Positions 1-7,258 of a stretch of DNA of 50,605 nt are shown one piece after another. Source of the DNA: Candidatus Rokuibacteriota bacterium (GTDB taxonomy: Bacteria; Methylomirabilota; Methylomirabilia; Rokubacteriales; CSP1-6); NCBI GenBank assembly GCA_003220315.1, contig QHSA01000139.1, forward strand, positions 1-50,605, given 5' to 3'. The notes under the pieces are model-generated. The model saw only the letters and a list, made by a program, of their open reading frames with translations. It had not been told where the DNA came from and searched no databases. The translations under genes and the position numbers were made by a program. How positions within the stretch are numbered: the stretch's first letter is position 1; every line of letters starts with the position of its first letter.

Positions 1-2
1 CG

Positions 3-596
3 ATGCGTCCCGCCCACTGGCTCCCCCCGGTGCTCTGGATGGGTGTCATCATGCTTCTGTCGACCGACACCGGCAGCGCGGCGCACACGGGCGAGCTCCT
101 CCTGCCCCTGCTCCACTGGCTCCTGCCCTGGGCATCGCCCGGCGACCTCGCCGCCATCCACGGACTCGTGCGCAAGGGGGCGCACCTCACCGAGTACGCG
201 ATCCTCGCCGCGCTCTGGTACCGCGCGTTCACGCGGGGCCGTCGGCTCACCCCGCCGACCGCCGGCTGGCTCGCGTTCGGGATCAGCCTGGCCTGGGCGA
301 CCCTCGACGAGTGGCATCAGGCGTTCCTGCCCTCCCGGACCAGCAGCGCGACGGACGTCGGGATCGACGGCGCGGGTGCCGCGGTCGCCCTCATCGTGGC
401 CTGCCGAGGCTGGCGCGCGGCCCTTGACGGCGCGACGATCGCCGTCCTGTGGCTCGCGTCGGCAGGTGGGGCCGTCGCGATCGCGATCAACGCCTGGGCG
501 GGCGTGCCCTCCGGCCCGCTCTGGGTCACCACGCCCGCCGCCGCGGTCGTGATGCTCGTGCGCCGTCGACTCCGCCGCCGCAAGCCCGGCGCGTAG
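3..596 (+). CDS. VanZ-like family membrane protein
   Basis: The 197-residue protein starts at the ATG two bases into the window. It has several hydrophobic segments and the VanZ-family pattern: a basic/His motif RKGAHLTEYAIL near residue 57 and DEWHQAFLPSRTSS followed by DVGIDGAGA near residues 101-125. VanZ-like proteins are small integral membrane proteins; the family is named after a teicoplanin-resistance protein, but the biochemical role of most members is unknown. The C-terminus ends in an arginine-rich tail (RRRLRRRK), probably cytoplasmic. A further upstream start cannot be excluded because the window begins here. The next gene is on the opposite strand and convergent, with 122 bases between them and no clear terminator. 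Confidence 0.85.
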   Translation: MRPAHWLPPVLWMGVIMLLSTDTGSAAHTGELLLPLLHWLLPWASPGDLAAIHGLVRKGAHLTEYAILAALWYRAFTRGRRLTPPTAGWLAFGISLAWATLDEWHQAFLPSRTSSATDVGIDGAGAAVALIVACRGWRAALDGATIAVLWLASAGGAVAIAINAWAGVPSGPLWVTTPAAAVVMLVRRRLRRRKPGA

Positions 597-718
597 GGCG
601 AGCGCGGGGCGGTATCTTCTGGGCGTTATCTCGACGCTGACCGGACGGACCGAGCTCGCGCTGAGAGTGGTAGCGTGGTCGAGGGCGCCCTCCCGCCCCG
701 GCCCGCTCGCGGCGCGCG

Positions 719-1621
719 TCAGACCTTGAGGCGCGGGTCGAGCGTGTCGCGCAGTCCGTCGCCGAACAGGTTGATCCCGAGCACCGTCACGAGAATGGCC
801 AGCCCGGGGAAGGTCGCGAGCCACCACGCCGTCGAGATGTAGACGCGCCCGTCCGCAAGCATCCCGCCCCAGGTCGGCGTCGGAGGCTGCACCCCGAGCC
901 CGAGAAAGGAGAGCGCCGACTCGATCACGATGACGCGCGCCATGTCGAGCGTGGCGACGACGAGCCACGGGGTGAACGCGTTGGGCAGGATGTGACGCAG
1001 GAGGATCCGGCCATCGCGACTCCCGAGGGCCTGCGCCGCCTGCACGAACTCCCGCTCGCGCAGCGAGAGGACCGCGCCGCGCACGACGCGGGCGTACACG
1101 ACCCAGCTCGAGACTCCGATGACGACGATGATGACGGGCAGGCTCGGTCCCAGGACACCGATCACGGCGATCGCCAGTAGGATGAACGGGAACGCGAGCT
1201 GGATGTCCGCGAGCCGCATGAGGACGTCGTCGGTGCGGCCGCCGAAGTAACCCGAGACGAGCCCGACGAGCATCCCGATGACCCCCGAGATCGCCACCGC
1301 CGCGACGCCGACCAGCAGGGCGGGGCGCGCGCCGAAGATCACGCGCGCCAGGAGGTCGCGCCCGAGGTGGTCTGTGCCGAGTACGTGCACGCGACCCGAC
1401 GGGTCCGGCGACCCCGGCGGCTTGAGGCGGTTGGTGATGTCCTGCTCGATCGGGTCCCAGGGGCTGAGCCATGGAGCCCCGAGCGCGGCGGCGAACACGA
1501 GCGCGACGACGACGAGACCGAACAGCGCCGTCCGGCGTCGGGCGAGCCGTCGGAAGAGCGTCAGCCACTCGCTCCGCGCGGCGCCCCGCTCGGCGGGGAT
1601 CGCGATCGTCGTAGCGGTCAT
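719..1621 (-). CDS. ABC transporter permease, DppC/OppC type
   Basis: The 300-residue protein has an N-terminal cytoplasmic stretch, a first membrane helix at about residues 33-50, the OppC-type N-terminal region, and a binding-protein-dependent permease domain. The loop reading EFVQAAQALGSRDGRILLRHILPN is the EAA motif that contacts the ATPase. GTDHLGRDLLARVIFGAR and SFLGLGVQPPTPTWG are typical of dipeptide/oligopeptide/nickel permeases. It should pair with the DppB-type permease just upstream in the same transcript. No binding protein or ATPase lies beside it. A 186-base gap holding a tandem repeat separates the two permease genes. The substrate cannot be read from the sequence. Confidence 0.93.
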   Translation of the reverse strand: MTATTIAIPAERGAARSEWLTLFRRLARRRTALFGLVVVALVFAAALGAPWLSPWDPIEQDITNRLKPPGSPDPSGRVHVLGTDHLGRDLLARVIFGARPALLVGVAAVAISGVIGMLVGLVSGYFGGRTDDVLMRLADIQLAFPFILLAIAVIGVLGPSLPVIIVVIGVSSWVVYARVVRGAVLSLREREFVQAAQALGSRDGRILLRHILPNAFTPWLVVATLDMARVIVIESALSFLGLGVQPPTPTWGGMLADGRVYISTAWWLATFPGLAILVTVLGINLFGDGLRDTLDPRLKV

Positions 1622-1626
1622 TGTAA

Positions 1627-1800
1627 CGAGGGCCGCGAGACCGGCGCCATCGGTGGGTGGCCTGCGACGAGGGGCGCCCCGGCTCCGGTCCCCATGTCGC
1701 TTCTCATTCCACCCGAGGGCCGCGAGACCGGCGCCATCGGTGGGTGGCCTGCGACGAGGGGCGCCCCGGCTCCGGTCTCTACGCCGCTTCTCACGCCAGC
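1627..1800 (+). repeat. Tandem repeat locus A, two units of 87 bp
   Basis: Two direct units begin at 1627 and 1714. Their first 64 bases (1627-1690 and 1714-1777) look identical; the remaining 23 differ at a few places. Each unit opens with CGAGGGCCGCGAGACCGG, carries the core GGTGGGTGGCCTG and contains the palindrome GGGGCGCCCC. The first unit ends in a segment reading CGCTTCTCATTCCACC. The core and the end segment recur at 18446-18662, and a shortened form recurs inside rlmD at 3662-3805. The locus fills almost all of the gap between the two permease genes. Near-inverted arms GACCGGCGCC and GGCTCCGGTC flank each core, so the unit could fold. No spacers are present, so it is not a CRISPR. 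Confidence 0.9.
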
Positions 1801-1807
1801 GGCGGCT

Positions 1808-2725
1808 TCATCGCAGACGGATCCGAGGGTCGAGGTACGTGTACAGCACGTCCACCGCCAGGTTCACGAGCACGAAGGTGCTGGAGAGCAAGAATACCGC
1901 CGCCTGCACCACGGGGTAATCGCGGTTGTAGATCGCCTGCACCGACAGGCGCCCGACGCCCGGCCACGCGAAGATCGTCTCGGTGATGACCGAGCCGCCG
2001 AGCAGCGTCCCGAGCTCGATGCCGACGATCGTCACGATCGGGATCGCCGCGTTCTTGAGGGCATGCTTCCAGACGACCGGGGGGTCGCCCACGCCCTTGG
2101 CCCGTGCCGTCCGGATGTAGTCCTGGCTCAGCACCTCGAGCATCCCCGACCGCGTGAGCCGCGTGATGCGGGCGGTCGTGAAGAGGCCAAGCGTGATCGC
2201 GGGCAGGATCAGGTGCCCGAGCCCGCCCCGCCCGGACGATGGCAGCAGGTTGAACTGCACCGAGAAGACGAGGATGAGCATGATCCCCAGCCAGAAGGTC
2301 GGCATCGATTGGCCGAGCAGGGCGACGACCGTGGAGATGTAGTCGAGCATCGTGTTGCGCCGGACAGCCGAGACGATGCCCGCCGGGATCGCGAGGACCA
2401 GCGCGACCACCAGGGCGGCGCCCGCCAGCTCGAACGTGGCCGGCATCCGCTCGACGACGAGGGTGAACGCGGACTCGCCGTGACGCACCGATTGGCCGAA
2501 ATCGCCGCGCAGCGCACCCGAGAGGAAGCGCCCGTACTGGACGACGAACGGATCGTTGAACCCCATCACCTGGCGGAAGCGCTGCACGTCCTCGGCCGAC
2601 GCGTCCGGCGGCAAGAGGACGAGCGCCGGGTCGCCGGTGAGGTGGAGGATGAAGAAGACGACGAACGAGACGCCGAAGAGGACGAGCAGCGACTGCAGGA
2701 GCCGGCGGGTGACGTACGTCTTCAT
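1808..2725 (-). CDS. ABC transporter permease, DppB/OppB type
   Basis: The 305-residue protein starts MKTYVTRRLLQSLLVLFGVS, the usual beginning of DppB-family permeases (an N-terminal helix after a short basic tail). It continues with GDPALVLLPPDAS, a family hallmark, and the EAA loop QDYIRTARAKGVGDPPVVWKHALKN. The end DVLYTYLDPRIRL is also typical. About six membrane helices are expected. The start is fixed by a 4-base overlap: the ATG at 2725-2723 overlaps the TGA of rlmD (ATGA), so translation is probably coupled to rlmD. Its partner is the DppC-type permease downstream. Confidence 0.93.
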   Translation of the reverse strand: MKTYVTRRLLQSLLVLFGVSFVVFFILHLTGDPALVLLPPDASAEDVQRFRQVMGFNDPFVVQYGRFLSGALRGDFGQSVRHGESAFTLVVERMPATFELAGAALVVALVLAIPAGIVSAVRRNTMLDYISTVVALLGQSMPTFWLGIMLILVFSVQFNLLPSSGRGGLGHLILPAITLGLFTTARITRLTRSGMLEVLSQDYIRTARAKGVGDPPVVWKHALKNAAIPIVTIVGIELGTLLGGSVITETIFAWPGVGRLSVQAIYNRDYPVVQAAVFLLSSTFVLVNLAVDVLYTYLDPRIRLR

Positions 2726-4233
2726 GGAGCCCGTCGGAGACGGGCCACCGCCTCGATGTGCGGCGTCTGGGGGAACATGTCCACCGGCTGCACCCACTCG
2801 AGCCGATAGCCCCCGGCGACGAGGGCGCCGAGGTCGCGGGCGAGCGTCGCGGGGTTGCACGAGACGTAGACGAGCCGGTCCGGCCCGAGCGCGGCGAGGG
2901 CGTGGAGGGCCTTCGGATGGAATCCGGCGCGCGGCGGGTCGGCGACGACGACCTCCGCCCGGACGCCGTCGCGCATCAGCGACGGAAGCACGTGGCGCAC
3001 CTCCCCCGCCAGAAAGGTGCAGTTCGCGATCCCGTTCGTCCGAGCGTTCCGCACGGCGTCGGCGACCGCCGCCGCCGCCACCTCGATCCCGTAGACCCGC
3101 CGACAGCGGCGCGCGAGCAGAAGACTGATCGCGCCCGTGCCGGCGTAGAGATCCAGCACGGTCTCGTCGCCCGAGAGGCTGCAGGCGCCCTCGACGACGG
3201 CGAAGAGTCGCTCGGCCTGGGCCGCGTTGGTCTGGAAGAACGAGTTGGCCGATACCTGGAAGCTGAGCCCCCCGAGCGACGCCCGGATGTGGTCCCGCCC
3301 GAGGAGCAGGTGCTCCTCCGTACCGACCGCCACGCTCGCCTTCTTGGCGTTCACGTTCAGCACGATGCTCGCCGTCGCGGGCACGCGGCGCGCGAGCTCG
3401 GCGGCCAGGGGAGCGAGCGCCTCCACGTCGGGCGTCGTCGCCACGATGTTCACCATCGCCTCGCCGGTGCGATGGCCCTCGCGCAAGGACACGAAGCGCA
3501 GGAGCCCCGCGTCCGCCTCGTAGACGGAGAGCGCGCGCGCCCGGATCTCGCGTCGGAACGCGTCGAGCAGAGCGTTCATCGCCTCCGACTGCAGCAGGCA
3601 CCGCTCGATGTCCAGGACGACGTCGTAACGGTCGGCCTGGTGCAGACCGACGACTGTTGGAGCGGGGTCCGCGAGGCCGCGACCCCCGTGGGTGGCCTGA
3701 GACAGGTGCGCGGGGTCCGCGAGGCCGCGACCCCCGTGGGTGGCCTGAGACAGGTGCGCGGGGTCCGCGAGGCCGCGACCCCCGTGGGTGGCCTGAGACA
3801 GGTGCGCGGGGCCGGCGCGGGACGTGATCGTGAACTCCATCTTGTTGCGGTACCCGTACGGCTCCGGAGCCGGAAGGATCGGTCGGAGCTCGAACGCCCC
3901 GAGACCGCCGATCCGCTCGAGGCAGTCGCGCACCTGCTTCTCCTTGAAGGCAAGCTGCGCAGGATAGGCGACGTGCTGGAGTCGACATCCGCCGCAGCGT
4001 CCGAAGTACGGGCAGGGCGGCTCGACCCGGTCGGGCGACGGCGTCTCGATCGACTCGATGACGGCGCGGCCGAACCGCGAGCGCGCGTCCACCAGCGTGG
4101 CGCGGACGCGGTCGCCGGGTACGGCGCCGCGCACGAATACGACGTAGCCGCTCACGCGCCCGACGCCCTCGCCACCGAACGCGAGGTCGTCGATGACGAG
4201 CTCCAGGATGTCTCCGCGCCGAGGTTTCGTCAT
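2722..4233 (-). CDS. rlmD: 23S rRNA (uracil-5-)-methyltransferase, RlmD/RumA type, with in-frame repeat insertion
   Basis: The 503-residue protein should methylate a uridine at C5 in 23S rRNA (U1939 in E. coli) using SAM. A TRAM RNA-binding domain spans residues 1-60. A 4Fe-4S site is built from C74, C80, C83 and C212. A Rossmann-type methyltransferase domain follows, with LDLYAGTGAISLL, a DPPRAGFHP motif and the catalytic cysteine in YVSCNPATLARDL. Residues 140-191 are three near-identical 16-residue repeats (ADPAHLSQATHGGRGL). From memory, E. coli RumA uses C74, C80, C83 and C162; here the first three match exactly and the fourth is 50 residues later, as expected for an added loop. The TRAM/RlmD subfamily is clear, but the exact target uridine is inferred. 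Confidence 0.92.
   Translation of the reverse strand: MTKPRRGDILELVIDDLAFGGEGVGRVSGYVVFVRGAVPGDRVRATLVDARSRFGRAVIESIETPSPDRVEPPCPYFGRCGGCRLQHVAYPAQLAFKEKQVRDCLERIGGLGAFELRPILPAPEPYGYRNKMEFTITSRAGPAHLSQATHGGRGLADPAHLSQATHGGRGLADPAHLSQATHGGRGLADPAPTVVGLHQADRYDVVLDIERCLLQSEAMNALLDAFRREIRARALSVYEADAGLLRFVSLREGHRTGEAMVNIVATTPDVEALAPLAAELARRVPATASIVLNVNAKKASVAVGTEEHLLLGRDHIRASLGGLSFQVSANSFFQTNAAQAERLFAVVEGACSLSGDETVLDLYAGTGAISLLLARRCRRVYGIEVAAAAVADAVRNARTNGIANCTFLAGEVRHVLPSLMRDGVRAEVVVADPPRAGFHPKALHALAALGPDRLVYVSCNPATLARDLGALVAGGYRLEWVQPVDMFPQTPHIEAVARLRRAP
3662..3805 (+). repeat. Tandem repeat locus B, three units of 48 bp inside rlmD
   Basis: Three direct units of 48 bp start at 3662, 3710 and 3758; a degenerate fourth start follows at 3806. 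Each begins GCGGGGTCCGCGAGG and carries GTGGGTGGCCTGAGACAGG. The same core occurs at 1627-1800 and 18446-18662, so B is a shortened version: 84-bp units minus a 36-bp module. The units lie antisense to rlmD, keep its frame and encode no stop in that frame. As read here they are nearly or fully identical to each other, suggesting recent duplication or ongoing homogenisation. Confidence 0.93.
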
Positions 4234-4243
4234 GACCGACGCC

Positions 4244-4249
4244 ACTATA
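4244..4249 (-). promoter_or_regulatory. Candidate -10 box for rlmD operon
   Basis: Read on the minus strand, TATAGT lies 10 bases before the rlmD ATG (4233). Transcription would start about 4 bases before the ATG, giving an almost leaderless message. No convincing -35 hexamer is visible. Confidence 0.4.
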
Positions 4250-4283
4250 GCACCTCGACCTCGCGGCTCTCGCGCCGACGGGG

Positions 4284-4289
4284 TATGAT
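4284..4289 (+). promoter_or_regulatory. Candidate -10 box for the DciA-like gene
   Basis: TATGAT lies 8 bases before the ATG at 4298, so the transcript would begin at or next to the start codon. No Shine-Dalgarno sequence precedes the ATG, which fits a leaderless message. The -35 region is poor. Confidence 0.4.
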
Positions 4290-4297
4290 ACTGATGC

Positions 4298-4768
4298 ATG
4301 AGAGTCGGAGCGCCGCGCGCCGTCGCAGATCTGCTCGTGACCGCCGTCCCCGAGCTCCGAGACCGCCTCGCCGAGCACCACGTCAGGCGCGCGTGGACCG
4401 CCCTCGTCGGCACCGACGTGGCGCGGCGGGCCCAGCCCAAGGGGCTCGTCGACGGCTGCCTCACGGTGGTCGTCGACAACTCCCCGTGGCTCCACGAGCT
4501 CACGCTCCGCGTCGAAGAGCTGACGGCGCGCCTCCACGAGCGGTTCCCCGCCGTCCGCGCGCTCCGCTTCACTCTCGGCAGTCTCGAGCCGGCGGCCCCC
4601 CCGGCGCCGCCGCCGCACGCGCGCTCCGCGACCCCGCTTCCGGCCGCCGACCGGCACGCGATCGACGCGGCGACCTCCGTGATCCCCGACCCGACCCTCG
4701 CCGCGGTCGCGCGGCGCCTGCTCACGAAGGCCTGGCAGGCCTCCGCGGAACGAGGGGCCGAGCGGTGA
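4298..4768 (+). CDS. DUF721 / DciA-like protein
   Basis: The 156-residue protein matches the DUF721 pattern at its N-terminal half: VRRAWTALVGTDVARRAQPKGLVDGCLTV and DNSPWLHELTLRVEELTARL near residues 29-90. DciA proteins of this family load or operate the replicative helicase DnaB in bacteria lacking DnaC/DnaI. The second half is Pro/Ala-rich and probably flexible, with a short helical end. The start ATG has no ribosome-binding site but sits just after a -10-like box. The TGA at 4766-4768 overlaps the GTG of the next gene (GTGA), so the two are translationally coupled. The family is well supported; the helicase role is inferred from the family. Confidence 0.8.
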   Translation: MRVGAPRAVADLLVTAVPELRDRLAEHHVRRAWTALVGTDVARRAQPKGLVDGCLTVVVDNSPWLHELTLRVEELTARLHERFPAVRALRFTLGSLEPAAPPAPPPHARSATPLPAADRHAIDAATSVIPDPTLAAVARRLLTKAWQASAERGAER

Positions 4769-6510
4769 CCCGTCGGCTGCTCGCCCGAACCGCAGTCCTC
4801 CTGGTCGGCGCGACGCTGGCCGCGTGCGCGGGGGCGGGCGTGACGCCCTCCGGCGTCTCGTCGCGGCGCGCGCCGCCGACGCAGGACAAGCGCGCCGAGG
4901 CGTACCACGAGTACGCGGTCGCCCAGATGGCCGCGCAGTCGGGGCGGTTCACCGAGGCGATCCCCGCGCTGCGCGAGGCCCTCAAGCGCGACCCGAGCTC
5001 GGCCTACCTCTGGATGATGCTCGCGCAGTGGCTCGGGCGCACCGACGCGGCCGACGAGGCGCTCGCCGCGGCGCGGCGCGCGGTCGAGATCGCGCCCGAC
5101 GACGTCCTCACCCACACGACGCTCGCCGAGCTCCTCCGCACACAAAACAAGTGGGCCGAGGCCCGGGCGGAGCTCGAGAGGGTCATCGCGCTGAACCCGG
5201 ATGCGGAGGAACCCTACCTCACGCTCGCGCGCTACGAGGTTGAGCAGAAGGCGTACGATCGCGCACGCGGCGTGCTGCTCCGTCTGATCGCGAAGTCCCC
5301 CCGGCTCCCGCAGGCCCACTTCCTGCTCGGGCGGCTCGCCATCGAGACGGAGGCGTGGGACGACGCGATCGCCGAGCTCCAGAAGGCCGTCGAGCTCGAT
5401 CCCGACCACGATGGCGCGTGGACCGCCCTCGGCTATGTCTACGAGACGCACCGTAAGCCCGACGAGGCGGTCGAGGTCTACCGGCACGCCGCCAAGGCGA
5501 ACCCCGACAACCCCGCGTTCGTCGAGCGGCTCGGCGACCTGCTGATCCGGCTCGGTCGCTTCCAGGAGGCGCAGACGGAGATCGAGGCGCTCGCCGAGGT
5601 CGCGCCGCGGGACGCGCGCGTCTGGATGAAGCTCGGCGCGGTCTTCTACGAGCAGAAGCAGTGGGACCAGGCGGCCGACGCCTTCCGGCGCGCCGTCACC
5701 CTCGAGCCGACGAACCTCCGCGCGCGGTACTTCCTCGCCACCACGTATATGGACGCGGGGAAGGACACCGAGGCCCGCGCCGAGCTCGAGCGCATCCTCC
5801 GGGTCGATCCGCGCTCGATCGACGCCCGCGTCCAGCTCGGGTTCCTGTACGGGCGCGCCAAGCGGTATGACGAGGCGATCGCGGTTCTCCGCGACGCCGT
5901 CAACCTCGAGCCGAAGCGGTCCGAGCTCTTCCTCTATCTCGGCACCGCGTACTTTCGCGGCAAGCAGTACGACCGCGCCATCGAGACCCTCCAGGAGGGC
6001 CTCGGCCTCGACGAGAAGAACAAGGACCTCCACTTCCAGCTCGGGGTCGTCTTGGAGAAGCAGGCGAAGTTCGACGACGCCGTCCGCGCGTTCCGGCAGG
6101 TGATCGCGCTCGACCCCAAGCACGCCGAGGCGTACAACTACGTCGGCTACATGTACGCCGAGCGGGGGCAGAACCTCGACGAAGCGATCCAGCTCATCAA
6201 CCAGGCGCTCGCGATCGAGCCGGAGAACGGCTACTTCATCGACAGCCTCGGTTGGGCGTACTACCAGAAGGGGCGTTATCTCGAGGCCCTGAAGGAGCTC
6301 AAGCGCGCCGTTGAGAAGGCGAAGGAGCCCGACCCCGTGATCTACGATCACCTCGGCGACGCGTATCTGAAAAACGGCCTCGAGGCCGAGGCGCTCGCCG
6401 CGTGGGAGAAGGCCCTGCAGCTCGACCCGGCCGCCGAAGGGGTCAAGAAGAAGATCGACGACCTCAAGGGCGGGCGCCGGGCCAAGAGTGGCTCGAAGGC
6501 GTCTCAGTAG
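4765..6510 (+). CDS. TPR-repeat lipoprotein
   Basis: The start is the GTG at 4765, inside the stop of the previous gene, with GAGGGG upstream. The 581-residue product begins with a signal peptide ending in the lipobox LAAC (Cys about residue 21), so it is probably a lipoprotein facing the periplasm. The rest, from about residue 40 to 560, is an almost unbroken array of tetratricopeptide repeats (for example PDEAVEVYRHAAKANPDNPAF and KRYDEAIAVLRDAVNLEPKR), roughly 14 units. It ends in a Lys-rich tail. Such proteins are protein-interaction scaffolds; partners are not known. The next lipoprotein gene overlaps its end by 23 bases. Confidence 0.9.
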   Translation: MTRRLLARTAVLLVGATLAACAGAGVTPSGVSSRRAPPTQDKRAEAYHEYAVAQMAAQSGRFTEAIPALREALKRDPSSAYLWMMLAQWLGRTDAADEALAAARRAVEIAPDDVLTHTTLAELLRTQNKWAEARAELERVIALNPDAEEPYLTLARYEVEQKAYDRARGVLLRLIAKSPRLPQAHFLLGRLAIETEAWDDAIAELQKAVELDPDHDGAWTALGYVYETHRKPDEAVEVYRHAAKANPDNPAFVERLGDLLIRLGRFQEAQTEIEALAEVAPRDARVWMKLGAVFYEQKQWDQAADAFRRAVTLEPTNLRARYFLATTYMDAGKDTEARAELERILRVDPRSIDARVQLGFLYGRAKRYDEAIAVLRDAVNLEPKRSELFLYLGTAYFRGKQYDRAIETLQEGLGLDEKNKDLHFQLGVVLEKQAKFDDAVRAFRQVIALDPKHAEAYNYVGYMYAERGQNLDEAIQLINQALAIEPENGYFIDSLGWAYYQKGRYLEALKELKRAVEKAKEPDPVIYDHLGDAYLKNGLEAEALAAWEKALQLDPAAEGVKKKIDDLKGGRRAKSGSKASQ

Positions 6511-7243
6511 CCTCCTCTGTCTGCTGGTGCTCTACGGCGGGTGCGCGACGGCGCCCGCGCGCCAGCCCGTCCCGGACGACGCGCGCCGCGCGCTCGAGCT
6601 CCTCGACGCGCGCTGGCACGACTTCACCGACCTCCGCACCCTCGCCGACATCGTCCTCACGCGCGGCCGGGAGAGCCACCAACTCACCGGCGCCCTCCTC
6701 GTCAAGGGCCCGGACTCGGTGCGCTTCGAGGCCCTGTCGCCGCTCGGTCAGCCCCTCCTCCTCGTCACCGTCCACGAGGGCCGTCTCACCGCGTACGACG
6801 TGGTGAAGAACGAGGTGCTCACTGGACCGGCCACGGCGGCGACGATCGTCCGCGTCCTCGGCCTGCCACTCGATGCCGACTCGCTCGTCGCAGTGCTCGC
6901 CGGGCGCCCCATGCCGCCGAGGGACCTGCGCGCGGCCGAGCTCGAGCCTGCCGACGGCCTCGGCCCTTCGCTGACCCTCGTCGGCGCTGACGGGCGCCAG
7001 CGCGTCTGGCTGGACCTCGACACCGGCGAGGTTCAGCAACTCCAAGTCGATGGCGGGCGCTTCCCGGTCACGATCACCTTCCGGACCGACGGGGAGGCGC
7101 CGGCAGGATTCGACCTCCGGTCCGAGGCCGCCCGCGTGACCGGATCAGTGACCTACCGAAACCAGGTCGTCGGGAGCGGGATCGACCCCGAGCGGTTCAC
7201 GCTTACGCTCCCCAAAGGGGCGAAAACAAAGACCATCCGTTGA
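6488..7243 (+). CDS. LolB/DUF4292-like outer-membrane lipoprotein
   Basis: The 251-residue protein starts at a GTG overlapping the end of the TPR gene. A signal peptide ends in the lipobox YGGC (Cys about residue 19). After a linker, the fold signature is that of the LolB/LppX-type half-barrel seen in DUF4292: LRTLADIVLTRGRESHQLTGALLVKGPDSVRFEALSPLGQPLL-like alternating strands at residues 48-95. LolB receives lipoproteins at the outer membrane, but DUF4292 proteins are distant and their role is not proven. The position between a TPR lipoprotein and ispE is an arrangement I associate with Deltaproteobacteria-like and NC10 genomes. Confidence 0.72.
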   Translation: MARRRLSSLLCLLVLYGGCATAPARQPVPDDARRALELLDARWHDFTDLRTLADIVLTRGRESHQLTGALLVKGPDSVRFEALSPLGQPLLLVTVHEGRLTAYDVVKNEVLTGPATAATIVRVLGLPLDADSLVAVLAGRPMPPRDLRAAELEPADGLGPSLTLVGADGRQRVWLDLDTGEVQQLQVDGGRFPVTITFRTDGEAPAGFDLRSEAARVTGSVTYRNQVVGSGIDPERFTLTLPKGAKTKTIR

Positions 7244-7258
7244 AATCCTGTTGGGCAC

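Noticed and set aside
597-718. Terminator between VanZ-like gene and DppC
   Set aside because: There is a GGGCGCCC palindrome but no T-run, and pairing is short.
1627-1800. CRISPR array
   Set aside because: Units are 48-87 bp, contiguous and without unique spacers, and no cas genes are in the window.
1808-4657. A 949-codon minus-strand frame including the DppB-type permease
   Set aside because: The protein-like part is only the last 305 residues. Upstream codons are antisense or out-of-frame rlmD, rich in Arg/Pro/Gly.
2758-4764. Plus-strand coding sequence before the TPR lipoprotein
   Set aside because: It is antisense to rlmD. The signal peptide and the GTG at 4765, with a ribosome site, mark the true start.
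2722-6351. A 1209-codon open frame on the minus strand that contains rlmD and continues upstream
   Set aside because: Only the part from 4233 down shows a real protein (RlmD). The rest is antisense to the DciA-like and TPR genes and has the low-complexity look of a GC-rich shadow.
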